Source of the DNA: Phytopythium helicoides
Lineage: Eukaryota; Oomycota; Peronosporomycetes; Pythiales; Pythiaceae
NCBI GenBank assembly: GCA_024867545.1
Contig: JANFNE010000001.1
Span: 1,488,001 to 1,552,000 of the forward strand
Direction: 5' to 3'
DNA: 64,000 nt
Below, one piece after another: positions 52,349 to 63,800 of this stretch. Both the position numbers and the translations under genes were made by a program. The notes under the pieces are model-generated. The model saw only the letters and a list, made by a program, of their open reading frames with translations, searched no databases and was not told where the DNA came from. Every line of letters starts with the position of its first letter. The stretch's first letter is position 1.

Positions 52349-54139
52349 TCGGCTTGGCCTTCGATCGCTTCAGCTTTGGTGTCTGTCAGTCTGTGTCGTC
52401 TGCTGCTGTTGCTGCTGTTGCTGGTGGTTTTGGATGCGGCGGTGGCTGTTGGTATGGCACAGTGCAATGTGCTGTGTTGTGTTATCGCTCAAGAGCACCA
52501 AGCTTGGAAAGTGCAGACGACAGACTCGGGCAAAATGAGCTCTCCGTCAGCGGTCGGTGGTGGATGTCGGTCGGATGTACACCCCTGGCAGGATGTACAC
52601 TGTCGGTACGCCATGTATTTCGTTGGGCATGTGCATGTGATGCATGTTTGCTCGGCGTGCCTGGGTGCTTGCAGGTGAGGTGCTGCGCATGATGTTCGTG
52701 TACTCGCTGGGCATGTGCATTTTGGAGGCCACTGCCGATCAAGGACGTGACGGTGACACGGTACCGAATCGAGCTGAGCCGGGGCTGGGACATCGCCCAG
52801 CCCTAATGAAAATGGCTTCGTGTCTGTTTTTCCCCGCAAAATCGGAGGCGGTGGTATCAAGGGTATCAACGCGGCAACGACAGCGACGGCAGCTGGGGCG
52901 ACTGCAGGACGCGAACACTAAGGGACCGTAGTACAGTTTCGTACAGTAATTTTTGCAGTCGCAGTCACCGAAGACCCGGAACGCGCCGGCCGCCCGACCG
53001 TCGTTGCGGGTGCGTTCAAGTCGTGGGGGACGCGCGGGACGAGACGGGACGGGGCAAGATCAAGGGTGAGCCGACGACACCACAAGCGACAGGGCAGCGA
53101 TCAAAGGTGCGTGGGTGCGGAATGCGCTCTCCATTGTGGAAGTGGAGGTGAGCTTGACGCACTGACCAGTGTTGTGTGTTTTTGTGTGTTTGCGCTTTGC
53201 TAATGCCGCACCGACCACCACATGAACGGTTGGTTATGATCGGATCGTGCGCCTCTTCCATGCTGATCGAACAATCACCATTATGTGGGGACAGCATTTT
53301 TTGCATATGTATTTACAGGTTGCATGTTCAAGAGCACTCTTTCGGGACTTTCGTCAATATACATCAATTTCAAATGGCCATGGAAAGGCAACTCTTCTAG
53401 AGCTAACTTCAGCATCGCTTTAACCTTTATCACACGATAGCATTCTATATTCAAAGAGTTATGACTGGATCTCATCGATGCGTGGAAGCAATGCTAAGAA
53501 TATATGGCGCTATCTATGCTAAAGAAGGATCTTGCGACGGTTATGTGACATGTTTAGGATAGAAGAACGTTGCGATCTTGCAGTAACGCTTGAGATAGAC
53601 ATACATACGAAGCGAAGCCTCAATGCACAGGTTCAGCTGCAGATGTCTACATAAATACGATTTTCCACCCTTGAAATGTCGTATCAAAGCATTCAATAAG
53701 TGTAAATGGCTTAAGGCAACGGAGAATGCTGGGTATGTAGCTAAAAGCAATTGCTTCCTGTTATTTTATATGGGCTGCTATACAGCAAATGTGACGCCAT
53801 AGCAACTAGGGTCTAACATGCAAAGGTGTAGTAGAGGCCGAAGTCCCACCCACAAGATACACTGATTCATTTTTCGCTCATCATTAGACCGTTACAATTG
53901 CTAGCACACAAGATAAATCGATAGGGCACTCTAAGAATATTTCATCACCCCTGATAAGAGTAGCTTTTGTCCAGCAGTGTCATTCAGTGTTCTTGAGCGA
54001 AAACACAGCACAGAACACTGGCGACGAACTGAAAAAGTAAAATCGTCAATGAGAGACAGCGCTCACCGCTCGTCAAATTGGCAATCGTACCAAAGCTGAC
54101 ACGATCGAAGACCAAGCAGATCACATCTGAGTCGATTGC
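48640..54139 (+). repeat. Left arm of a giant palindrome (about 5.5 kb)
   Basis: This segment is the reverse complement of 54268-59767; paired positions add to 108407. Differences I could see are at 48773-48774, 48996, 49211 and 51474, all within the gene and mostly near the outer end. Every open frame inside 51500-54139 recurs unchanged in the other arm. At the outer edge similarity falls off sharply (mismatch at 48639, unrelated by about 48625). It covers exons 2-4 and the last third of exon 1 of the SET gene plus 1.8 kb of 3' DNA. Confidence 0.95.
52349..54139. other. Inner left arm without recognised genes
   Basis: It contains CTG-rich repeats after the SET stop, a GGGCTGGG/CCCAGCCC hairpin at 52782-52803 and AT-rich DNA toward the centre. 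A minus-strand frame at 53281-53475 (KVKAMLKLALEELPFHGHLK, MYIDESPERVLLNMQP) looks coding-like but has no partner exon. The same content is mirrored at 54268-56058. Confidence 0.4.
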
Positions 54140-54267
54140 CCGTTTAATTGACCACCAGTCAAACTCAACAGTCTTTGCAATGTTATGCCCAGCAAGTGTG
54201 ATTCGTGCTCTTACGTATCCTGCAGCGTCATCTCTTCATTATTCCCCTTTTCAGAGATCACTACATC
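54140..54267. other. 128-nt unpaired spacer of the palindrome
   Basis: These bases are not self-complementary with the other side. The first mismatching pair is 54140/54267. The spacer is plain sequence with a TTCATTATTCCCC stretch and no gene. Confidence 0.85.
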
Positions 54268-54425
54268 GCAATCGACTCAGATGTGATCTGCTTGGTCTTC
54301 GATCGTGTCAGCTTTGGTACGATTGCCAATTTGACGAGCGGTGAGCGCTGTCTCTCATTGACGATTTTACTTTTTCAGTTCATCGCCAGTGTTCTGTGCT
54401 GTGTTTTCGCTCAAGAACACTGAAT
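54268..54425 (+). repeat. Old diverged copy of the SET-gene 3' end at the palindrome core
   Basis: TGATCTGCTTGGTCTTCGAT through GTCAGCTTTGGT (about 54288-54322) matches the bases over and just after the SET stop codon (52345-52380), and GTGCTGTGTTTTCGCTCAAG (about 54393) matches 52470-52495. The middle has diverged. The mirror image is present in the left arm (53982-54139). It suggests an earlier duplicate of the same region lies at the centre. Confidence 0.6.
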
Positions 54426-56058
54426 GACACTGCTGGACAAAAGCTACTCTTATCAGGGGTGATGAAATATTCTTAGAGTGCCCTATCGATTTATCTTGTG
54501 TGCTAGCAATTGTAACGGTCTAATGATGAGCGAAAAATGAATCAGTGTATCTTGTGGGTGGGACTTCGGCCTCTACTACACCTTTGCATGTTAGACCCTA
54601 GTTGCTATGGCGTCACATTTGCTGTATAGCAGCCCATATAAAATAACAGGAAGCAATTGCTTTTAGCTACATACCCAGCATTCTCCGTTGCCTTAAGCCA
54701 TTTACACTTATTGAATGCTTTGATACGACATTTCAAGGGTGGAAAATCGTATTTATGTAGACATCTGCAGCTGAACCTGTGCATTGAGGCTTCGCTTCGT
54801 ATGTATGTCTATCTCAAGCGTTACTGCAAGATCGCAACGTTCTTCTATCCTAAACATGTCACATAACCGTCGCAAGATCCTTCTTTAGCATAGATAGCGC
54901 CATATATTCTTAGCATTGCTTCCACGCATCGATGAGATCCAGTCATAACTCTTTGAATATAGAATGCTATCGTGTGATAAAGGTTAAAGCGATGCTGAAG
55001 TTAGCTCTAGAAGAGTTGCCTTTCCATGGCCATTTGAAATTGATGTATATTGACGAAAGTCCCGAAAGAGTGCTCTTGAACATGCAACCTGTAAATACAT
55101 ATGCAAAAAATGCTGTCCCCACATAATGGTGATTGTTCGATCAGCATGGAAGAGGCGCACGATCCGATCATAACCAACCGTTCATGTGGTGGTCGGTGCG
55201 GCATTAGCAAAGCGCAAACACACAAAAACACACAACACTGGTCAGTGCGTCAAGCTCACCTCCACTTCCACAATGGAGAGCGCATTCCGCACCCACGCAC
55301 CTTTGATCGCTGCCCTGTCGCTTGTGGTGTCGTCGGCTCACCCTTGATCTTGCCCCGTCCCGTCTCGTCCCGCGCGTCCCCCACGACTTGAACGCACCCG
55401 CAACGACGGTCGGGCGGCCGGCGCGTTCCGGGTCTTCGGTGACTGCGACTGCAAAAATTACTGTACGAAACTGTACTACGGTCCCTTAGTGTTCGCGTCC
55501 TGCAGTCGCCCCAGCTGCCGTCGCTGTCGTTGCCGCGTTGATACCCTTGATACCACCGCCTCCGATTTTGCGGGGAAAAACAGACACGAAGCCATTTTCA
55601 TTAGGGCTGGGCGATGTCCCAGCCCCGGCTCAGCTCGATTCGGTACCGTGTCACCGTCACGTCCTTGATCGGCAGTGGCCTCCAAAATGCACATGCCCAG
55701 CGAGTACACGAACATCATGCGCAGCACCTCACCTGCAAGCACCCAGGCACGCCGAGCAAACATGCATCACATGCACATGCCCAACGAAATACATGGCGTA
55801 CCGACAGTGTACATCCTGCCAGGGGTGTACATCCGACCGACATCCACCACCGACCGCTGACGGAGAGCTCATTTTGCCCGAGTCTGTCGTCTGCACTTTC
55901 CAAGCTTGGTGCTCTTGAGCGATAACACAACACAGCACATTGCACTGTGCCATACCAACAGCCACCGCCGCATCCAAAACCACCAGCAACAGCAGCAACA
56001 GCAGCAGACGACACAGACTGACAGACACCAAAGCTGAAGCGATCGAAGGCCAAGCCGA
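54426..56058. other. Inner right arm without recognised genes
   Basis: This mirrors the inner left arm: AT-rich DNA near the centre, a 64-codon coding-like frame at 54932-55126, and a GC-richer stretch with low-complexity Met/His codons near 55685-55860. No supported gene. Confidence 0.4.
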
Positions 56059-59000
56059 TCATGACGTCACGCGCCGCTGGCTCCAGTCCGGTGCAGCGCC
56101 ACCGCTGTACCCATAGTCGAATGACAGCTCCTCACCCTCGATTATATCCCGCTCCGCCCAAATCCCAATGTGGTGTTCGCCGCCCACATTCAATACCTTC
56201 GCGCGGCAGTTCGGTCCGATACCCTGATGATTCACAAACTTGCTCTTGTTACCGTTGCGGATCGCGTCCACCACAGCATCTTCATTCAAGTCGAACAGGT
56301 AGCTGCGCTCGTTGTGGTCGTAGATCAACCCGCGACGCTCCGCCTCGTCCTGCGATAGTAACGCGCCGGTGTACTCATACACGAACTCGCCTCGCCGAAT
56401 CGCTTCGCCCGCGAACACCCCCCACCCGTGGATACGCGAACGGCCCATATGCAGTCGCTTGTGCGTACCGCGTTGCATGCTCACGTTGCAGCAGCTCGCA
56501 CGCTGAGCGAGCCGTCTTTGCCGGGGTCCTAGACCTCGCGATCTGAGCTTCTTGCCTTGAACAGCCACCAGCACCGCGATCTCGCTCGCCCCGCACGACA
56601 AGCACCGATCCGGATCGCACTCACGCAAGGCCGCAACACACGGACACGAACCACTTGACTCGCACGTTCCTGGCTCACAAGAGCACCCTTCAAACCTGAA
56701 ACCGAGCAAGGAACAAAGTGAAAAAGCATTAGTGGATGGACACACAACTTGTAAGAGATCCACAGTAACTCCGATCAACAAGAAACCCCGCGACGTACCG
56801 GTTCGGGCAATCCCGCGGACAGGAGCACGCTTTCTCGCACATGTGATCGCGCGACATACACCCACACGCCATTGAGTTGCACGGTCCTTCGTGGCTACAA
56901 GGTTTGTACTCGTGGTTGGCGCATCCGCGGTCGCGCAGCCGTTGGTTGCGCGTGCGCTGCAGCAACTCTTGGTGTCCAGCATTACCCGTGGATCCGCGAC
57001 CGCGGTGCCACGTGCGCGATCGACGATCTCTGCTTCTCCCTTCGACAGCGGACGCGAAGCCTTGCACACCAGTCGACTCCAAGAACTTGTGCACAGTGCT
57101 GCACGATACGCAGCCTAGTAAAGCTGAAAGCACGCATGCACTATCTCCAACGACAGACCGTAGCTTGTTGATGATGGCCACAGCAGACAACTCGAGCTCA
57201 CATTCACGCTGCACGGTTGTCGAGGACGAGTCGCTGGTCGAGACCGGTAGCTTCCAACACGAGGACCCACACGTTGAATTTTCTTCGACGAGCACTTGCA
57301 GCCGAGACACAACCAGTTTGACATGAGAGACGTCGATATATTCGCTCGGGTCGCTCACCGTCTCCATAGCTTGGTTGTCCATATCACTTGCACCTGTATC
57401 TGCTTCCATATTATCGGCAACCGATTGCCACTTCTCGCCGACGACGGAGGCCGACAACTTGCTGGGATTGTGGAGAGACAGCGGCAACAATACACCAGGG
57501 TACATCGGATCCACACGCCGAAGCGGTAGCGGGTGCTGCGTCCCGTGCTCTTGGCAATCGTACGTGAAGCACAAACGGCAGAATGTGTCAGTGAAGTACT
57601 CCGACAGCTCTTCAAAGTTGCCGGATCGCCGAAGACCCATCGATCTAGTGGTACGCCAATTGTTGAGTTTCCAGCTTGACAGTAAGCTCGACCGTACCGC
57701 CACTCGCGGATGCTCCCGTCGCGACTTTAGCACGAGTGAACGCACATTTTCTATCAGCACATCCAACTCGGACTTGAACGGACACGCTGCATCGTTCACA
57801 GCCGATGATAACGCCGACCACGCTGCAGCAGCTTCAACCTCGCGTTCATACTGCTTCTTGTACTCCAAGTAGTCCGTGTATGCTTGGGACAGCCCGAGCT
57901 CCGTCTTGAGCGCCGTGAACACCTGGTCTGAGTCACCGAGGCGCGACACAACCACTCGAACTACGTACTCGATGACCTCTTCATCAGCAACGCTACCAAC
58001 GCGAAGAGCGTACTTGTTTAGAGCGCCTGTGGTCGGCAGCACCTTTTTCCGCTCGCTAGTTCGATCCTTCGCGCCTCCAGTACTCCCCATCCTATCACGA
58101 CCACCAACCCCAGAATGACGAAGAAGCGCATCGTCTTCGACGCGGATGCTATGCTTCATGCCAATAGACGTCGTCCAGTTGTTGAGTGGCCAGATCTGCT
58201 TCAGCGGAGTAACCTTGACGATACTGACAGAGGGCTCATCGCTGCCATGATTGACCTCAACTGAGCAGCATGACGACGCTGAGAGTAGCGATGGGTCTCC
58301 AACCAAAGCCCGAGCAAGCTGCCTCTCTTTTGCCAAGTGGGTAAAATGCTTTGTGGACACTGAAGAGTGGAAAGCACGAGTTCAGTCATCAAACCACAAG
58401 TGCAAGCAAGCATGCAGACAGGTAAGCGCGCACCGTCACGGTCAAGCTCTTGCTCTCGGAGCGTCTCAAGTGCAGCAACATACGCTTGCACTCGTCCTCT
58501 TGCTTTACGAATGATATCCCGAGATTTTTCTTCCTGATACCGTCGGAGCTTCGGCACCCATTCATCTGCCACCGCGCGCACAGACTCGTTCGTGTCCTCC
58601 TGTGTGGATGACGTTGCCTGCTGAGAGTAGATCGATGACAGCAAGCGGTTTGTTTCGCTTCGAGCTGAAGCGAATTCAGCCGCCTCTGCCAACGACTTTG
58701 TACCTTCGTCGACGCAGTCATTATCTTCAGTAGTGCAAGCAAGTTAGACCGAAAAAGACAGCCACTACAACAGCGAATGCATCGAAAAGGCTGGACGCAC
58801 CGTAATGAGGCAGCGCGCGGTCACCTCGTAACATGAAGTTCAGCCCGTCAACAGCGAAACCGGAACGAGAAAGAATATTTGTTGGGGCGGTATCCATGTA
58901 CAGAGCTCGGAACGCTGTCGGATGCGCGGCAACTTCCTCGCGCTTGTGGCTATCAATGGCACGGATTGAGTTATTGGTGTCATCACCGTCGTCGGCACTA

Positions 59001-60652
59001 TCCATGGCGATATCACTCTCGTCGGTCTTTACTGTTCTTGCCGCAGACGTAGCCTTTGCCGTACGAACTGTCGAGGTGGTCTTTTTCACGTTGATTGTCG
59101 GTCCAGCCTCAAACTCGGCCTCACTGCTGGCGTCTGAGGGCTCGTCGTCGATCTCGATGATTTCGTTCTCGGTGGATGATACGTCCCGCGAGTGTGCTCG
59201 CGCCGGGGTCCGGGCTGACCTTTGCTTCCCCTGCGGGCGAACTGCCTTGGCCGTATGCTCCCTCGTCCGATGCTTCATCTCTGCTTGGATCTGAGCCAGC
59301 TCGCGTTCTTGGGCTTGAATTTGGTCCAGTGCCACATGGTCTAAGTTGAACCCACCCAGTGCTGTCTCTCGGCGAATACGCGAAACGAGGCTCTTCTCAG
59401 GCGACGGTGGCGAAGACGGCGGCGACCGCGCTCGTGAGTGCTTCTTTTGTGGTGGAGGAGGATGAGAGCGAGTCGGTGGCAGCGGAGGTGCCGAAGGCTG
59501 TTTCCGCGGCTGATTTTGTGTCTGCGACCGTGCTTGTGATTGGGGTGCCTCTTTTGGTCGATTTTGGCGATGCACTTTAGGCGGCAAGGTCGGGGCAGAT
59601 GCTGTCTTTTTACAGAAGACTAACTTCTTGCCGGTTCCAGCACGAGGGACCTCATCACCGTCACTCGAATCCGACGATGCGCTAACCTCACTTGAAGATG
59701 AGCGGTTGCCGTGCTCTCGTGCTCTTGACTTCTTTGACGAAGACCTTCCACCAGCACCGGTAGTGCTGGATGCTGAGCGTGACAATGTGGAATGTGCAGC
59801 GAAGGCACTTTTCGCCAAGGCTTTTCGGTTCTTGAGAGCCTCAGCATTGATATGCTTCTCTGACGTCAATATCGCCCTACGGGTATCGGCCATGTTACTG
59901 GTTTCAGTCTTGAGGCGGTCTTTGTCGACGTTTTGGCAAAAGCTATGACTTTTCCTCCTGGAGGTAGACTTTTTGTGCAGGGAATGTGTGTTGGTGTTCT
60001 TCATACCAGCCAGCCAGCTGCGCGTCGTTCCTCCATCGGATGTGTCGGAACTCCCCGACGATGAATCTAAGTCCGAATTTAAAGTCAATAAATCATCCTC
60101 GCTTGTCGCCCGTTTCCGGTGGTGATTCACTGGAGCTGAGGACGGCCGGGCTGCCTTCTTCGCCTTTTGACGAGGTCGTCGAGTTGAAGATGATAATTCC
60201 TCTGAAGACGCAGAGGACCGCTGGTATTGTCGTTTCCTGGAATCTGAGTGGGTCTCTGTGCGCGCCTCGGTTCTCCAGCTTTCGCCGCCAGCGCTTCGTC
60301 GTTGGGACGGTTGGTCTCCCATCCCCAGACTCTCTCGTCGTGCCGGCCTGTTTGGCTTGCTGGGCTTCGCTATCGCGCCAAGTGGGGCTTTGGAGTATTC
60401 ATCGACCACTTCCTTTGGCGTCCGAGGCCTGCGAACCGCCTTGGGCTTGACTGGTCTCCGTTTTTCCTCCTCATCGCTGGCCCGTCGAAGGCTGTCGGCC
60501 AGCGCCAGCGCCGCCTTGACGCCCTCAAACCCAAAGCTTCGCGTCCCCAACGGCGGCTGCTCGCCCGGCTGCTCGTGGCGTCTCTGGGGCGCCGCCTCGC
60601 CCTCAGAGCTGGAGCTGGAGCCGTCGACGACGATCACCTCGGCGTCTCGCAT
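56059..60652 (-). CDS. Enhancer-of-zeste (EZH2-like) histone methyltransferase, copy B
   Basis: Four exons mirror copy A (58801-60652, 58434-58724, 56799-58359, 56059-56695) and give 1,446 aa. The SANT-like, CXC and SET parts are the same protein as copy A, including NHQGIGPNC; the only amino-acid changes seen in the shared part are Thr for Ile (PRAGTGKK) and Ala for Val (PARAHSRD). The N-terminal 280 or so residues differ strongly but are still related: MRDAEVIVVDGSSSSSEGEA versus MSDDVIVVDDSSASSEGEAP, then ALALADSLRR. The N-terminus is disordered and Lys/Ser-rich (TPKEVVDEYSKAPLG, SSTRRPRQKAKKAARPSS). With two intact frames and identical splice sites both genes look functional. Copy B is transcribed toward copy A (tail to tail). 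Confidence 0.9.
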
Positions 60653-60889
60653 CCTTTCTTCCTACTGCTGGTGCGTCAGTTGGACGCTGCGTGCGTCCTG
60701 GATGAATTGACGCACGGATGCAGCGTCACACACGCGAGAATAAGCGCAGGACGCGAAAATGACTGGACACGAAGGAGACGACAATGTGATGGGCATCACC
60801 TTCAACACGATCTGGTGCGCGAGTTGTCTTTGAGCTTGGTGTGTCTACCTACAGCTACAGCTATATTGTATTCGACCAAAGGTCTACGA
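60653..60889. other. Promoter of SET copy B and 3' flank of the exonuclease gene
   Basis: This 237-bp gap separates two same-strand genes. A GACGCAGCGTC-like stretch and short direct repeats of TGGACGCTGCGTGCGTC type occur. No gene. Confidence 0.35.
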
Positions 60890-63800
60890 TCACGAATTGG
60901 CTCTCAGCTTGTCGAGCACCATGAGCAGGCAGAAGGCGTCGAGAGAAGCGTACGCGATCTGCGCCGGTGTGAGCGGCCGCTGCTCCCAGTCACTGCGCTG
61001 CTGCGTTTTTCGCAGCGGCAATCCGAGCACGTCCTTCACTAGGGCACTGAGTCCCTTGGCTCGACGACGGTGGTGACGAGACCCGACGAGGGGTGTGGAG
61101 GAGGCTGCATTTTCGAACGAATAGAGCCCTTCTAGACACGAGACTGGAGCGAGGGTCTCGAACGACAGGTCCAGTACGTTCTTGAAGACGTCGAAACAAT
61201 CAGAGTCTGGAAAAGACCATCGCAGGCGTTTGATGTCACCATCAAGAGCGAACCCAAGCTTCACAATGCGCTCCGAGGAAAATATAAAGGAGAAGAGATC
61301 TTCGAGGTCACCGATAGAAACGCTGGTGAAGTCGAACAGGAACACGTGGGTGGAGCAAGCGACCTGAAGTACTGCCACCCTAGACTGCATGCCTGCATAG
61401 CCATCAGGTCGCCACTCCGCATCGAGACCTAATGCGTCCACGCTCTCGCTCTTGAGCACGCTATAGGCTCGCGCTACGTCCTCGTCGTTGTCCACAAAAA
61501 CAACCTGATCGTTCGCCAGCGGTAGCTTCAAGTATGGGCATCCATCGTCTTCGTCGCGCTCAGCCTTGGCGAAATACCGGAGCTGTCGCTCACGAAGCGA
61601 ATGCATAACAAAAGGCATGAACTCGGGCTCGTGCTGCAAGCGGAGTTCACGAATCGCACGCGATGTACAAGGAAAGGTCGAGGCCGCTACTCCCTCATCT
61701 TCCTCGCCCTCTTCCTCGTCATCAGGCTGGTCCAGACTTTCCATCTCTATGACTTCGCGAATGAAAAGACGTCGCATTTCCAGCGAGTCAGGACCGTCCG
61801 GTTTGTAAAATTGAACTACAGTGCTAACTCCGCCGTAGACAAACATTTCCGCGAGCTTGGGGGTCAATACTCGTGCTGTCTCAAGAGTAAACAGCTCTTG
61901 GCGGTTCGTCACGAATCCAATCACTTTGTCCACATTATCGCGGTCCAGCGCTTCGAGTGCAAATGCCAAGAGATCAGACGAATAGCTCTGGTGTAGCCGA
62001 ACAACGTCATCAAGCTCCTTAACAATGTGGACGGTCAAAAGAGGAAGCTGCGACACGCAGTACTCAGCGTGACGATCTTCGAATGTCAGCTGCGAGCTCA
62101 TCAAAGCTAGCAATTGCTTGGCGAGCTTGCCAAGAGATCGATATGTGAGGTCGAGGAATCGCAACGACATGACTGCTCGAAGCAAGAACATCACCGGATC
62201 ATCAGCAGTGATGAGCGCTGCGCGAATGGTAGACTCAGCAGCAATCTTGGCTGCTTTGTCTCGGATGGTCGTCAATACTTCAACTGCATGCTGAGCGAAC
62301 ATGAGGGGCGAGCAGTTCAGCTCCGAGTGTGAACACCAAAAGTACAATGCGCTTTCGTTGTCACCACTGCTTGCCTGAATTTCTTCACCGTCGCCAGTAC
62401 GATTGTACACAGCAGCTTCAAGCACCTCCCAGTCTTGAAACGCTTGTTCGAAAAGTGCTCGCCGAACATATAAAGTCTTCATTGCAACCTTCCGAGATGC
62501 CTCGTCAAAAACTGCACCACGACGGGTGTACTTGAAATACATCTCACGTAGAAGCGAGTCGTATACTGGAATGCGCATCACCAACTTTTCTTTTTGGAGA
62601 TGCTGGAGAGAGCGCTTGGCATCATCTAGCGAAGTGTGCTGGATGCACGCTATAAACACAGCTGTCTCGGTGTTTGCCGATCGCCGAAATCCCCTTATCG
62701 ACATGGACTTTAGCGTATCTTCGACGCCTTGCTCATTGCCCTTGTAAGCGCACGATTTGACAAGCTCTTCTAAAGCTCCTTGCTGCCGTGCTGTCTTTTG
62801 TGATGACTCAACTAGATACCCCAGATCATCGACTATGAGAGAGAAGCCTTCTTGGTGGCGATAGCCGAACATCCTTGCAATTTCGACGCACATTCGAGCC
62901 GTGAAAGTCACACCATCCTGTCTTGCAAGCCTGACTAACGGCAAAATGTGATCGCAGTTGGTGAGAAGGTATGCGCCGCGGATGAATTTGCGATACAGAC
63001 CAAACTCTCGCGAGAGACCAGGCTGCTGGCCAACGTACTCGACGATTTCCCATGCTTTTGGTTCATCTCCACAAGTCAAGTAGGCGTCTACAACTGCGAC
63101 ATATGTTTTGGATGTTGGCAGAAGCTGCGGCTGAGGAGGAATGACATCTTGTAACTCTTGCTCTTCATTTGGAACAGTAAAGCTTGAAGTGGCGTCAAGG
63201 CTACTGCCATCGACGTTTGAAATGGAGTTGTCCTCGTCAGCATTATCATCTGAAGAGGTCCATCCGTGATTAGCTACACGCCGCATAGCATCCAAGATTT
63301 CCTCGACGTCTTCTTTCCACTTGCGCTTGCGGCATTGATGGATCAGGGTCTCGAAATCATTTCTAGATGGTGCACCAAACTAGGATGGTAAGCGTTACTT
63401 TCCAACGTGACTCAAAACTGCTGAGACTTACACTGTCACCAGCATTCCAGCTCGAATTCGTTCCATGAGACGCGCAATATCATGATGAACGACTGCTTTA
63501 CGAACCGACTCGGACGTTTGGTACCCGAGACATCCGACTGCTTTTGTGCCTGCGGATGAAATCGAGTGATAAGGCATCAGTTATAGCATTTCGGCGCAAA
63601 TCATCCGCACCACCAGCAGCTTTTGAAGCAGCAGCCGCAGCTCGAAGGTCGTTGGCATTCGCAAGAATACGAGAGTGCTCGTCTGTGGATATCACTTGCT
63701 GTTGTAGCCACTTGTCCAAGATGGGATGCTCTTCTCCATTGTCAAATTGCATTACAAGCTCGGCAACGACGTGAAAGAAGCGGCCGTCACTGCGCAACTT

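Larger units (their letters stand above)
54268..59767 (-). repeat. Right arm of the giant palindrome (about 5.5 kb)
   Basis: This is the reverse complement of 48640-54139 with only a handful of substitutions. It contains exons 2-4 and the end of exon 1 of SET copy B. Beyond 59776 the sequence is a different, much diverged continuation of the same gene, so the arm boundary falls inside homologous exons on both sides. Confidence 0.95.

Noticed and set aside
52345..52931. Several open frames after the SET stop (Cys/Gly-rich, and Met/His-rich on the other strand)
   Set aside because: They are low-complexity, overlap each other in many frames and have no family signal. Their presence in both arms only reflects the palindrome.
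48640..59767. The palindrome as a simple assembly duplication
   Set aside because: Not fully excluded. However, the scattered arm differences, the distinct spacer and the different but homologous flanks inside both exon 1 copies argue for real paralogues.
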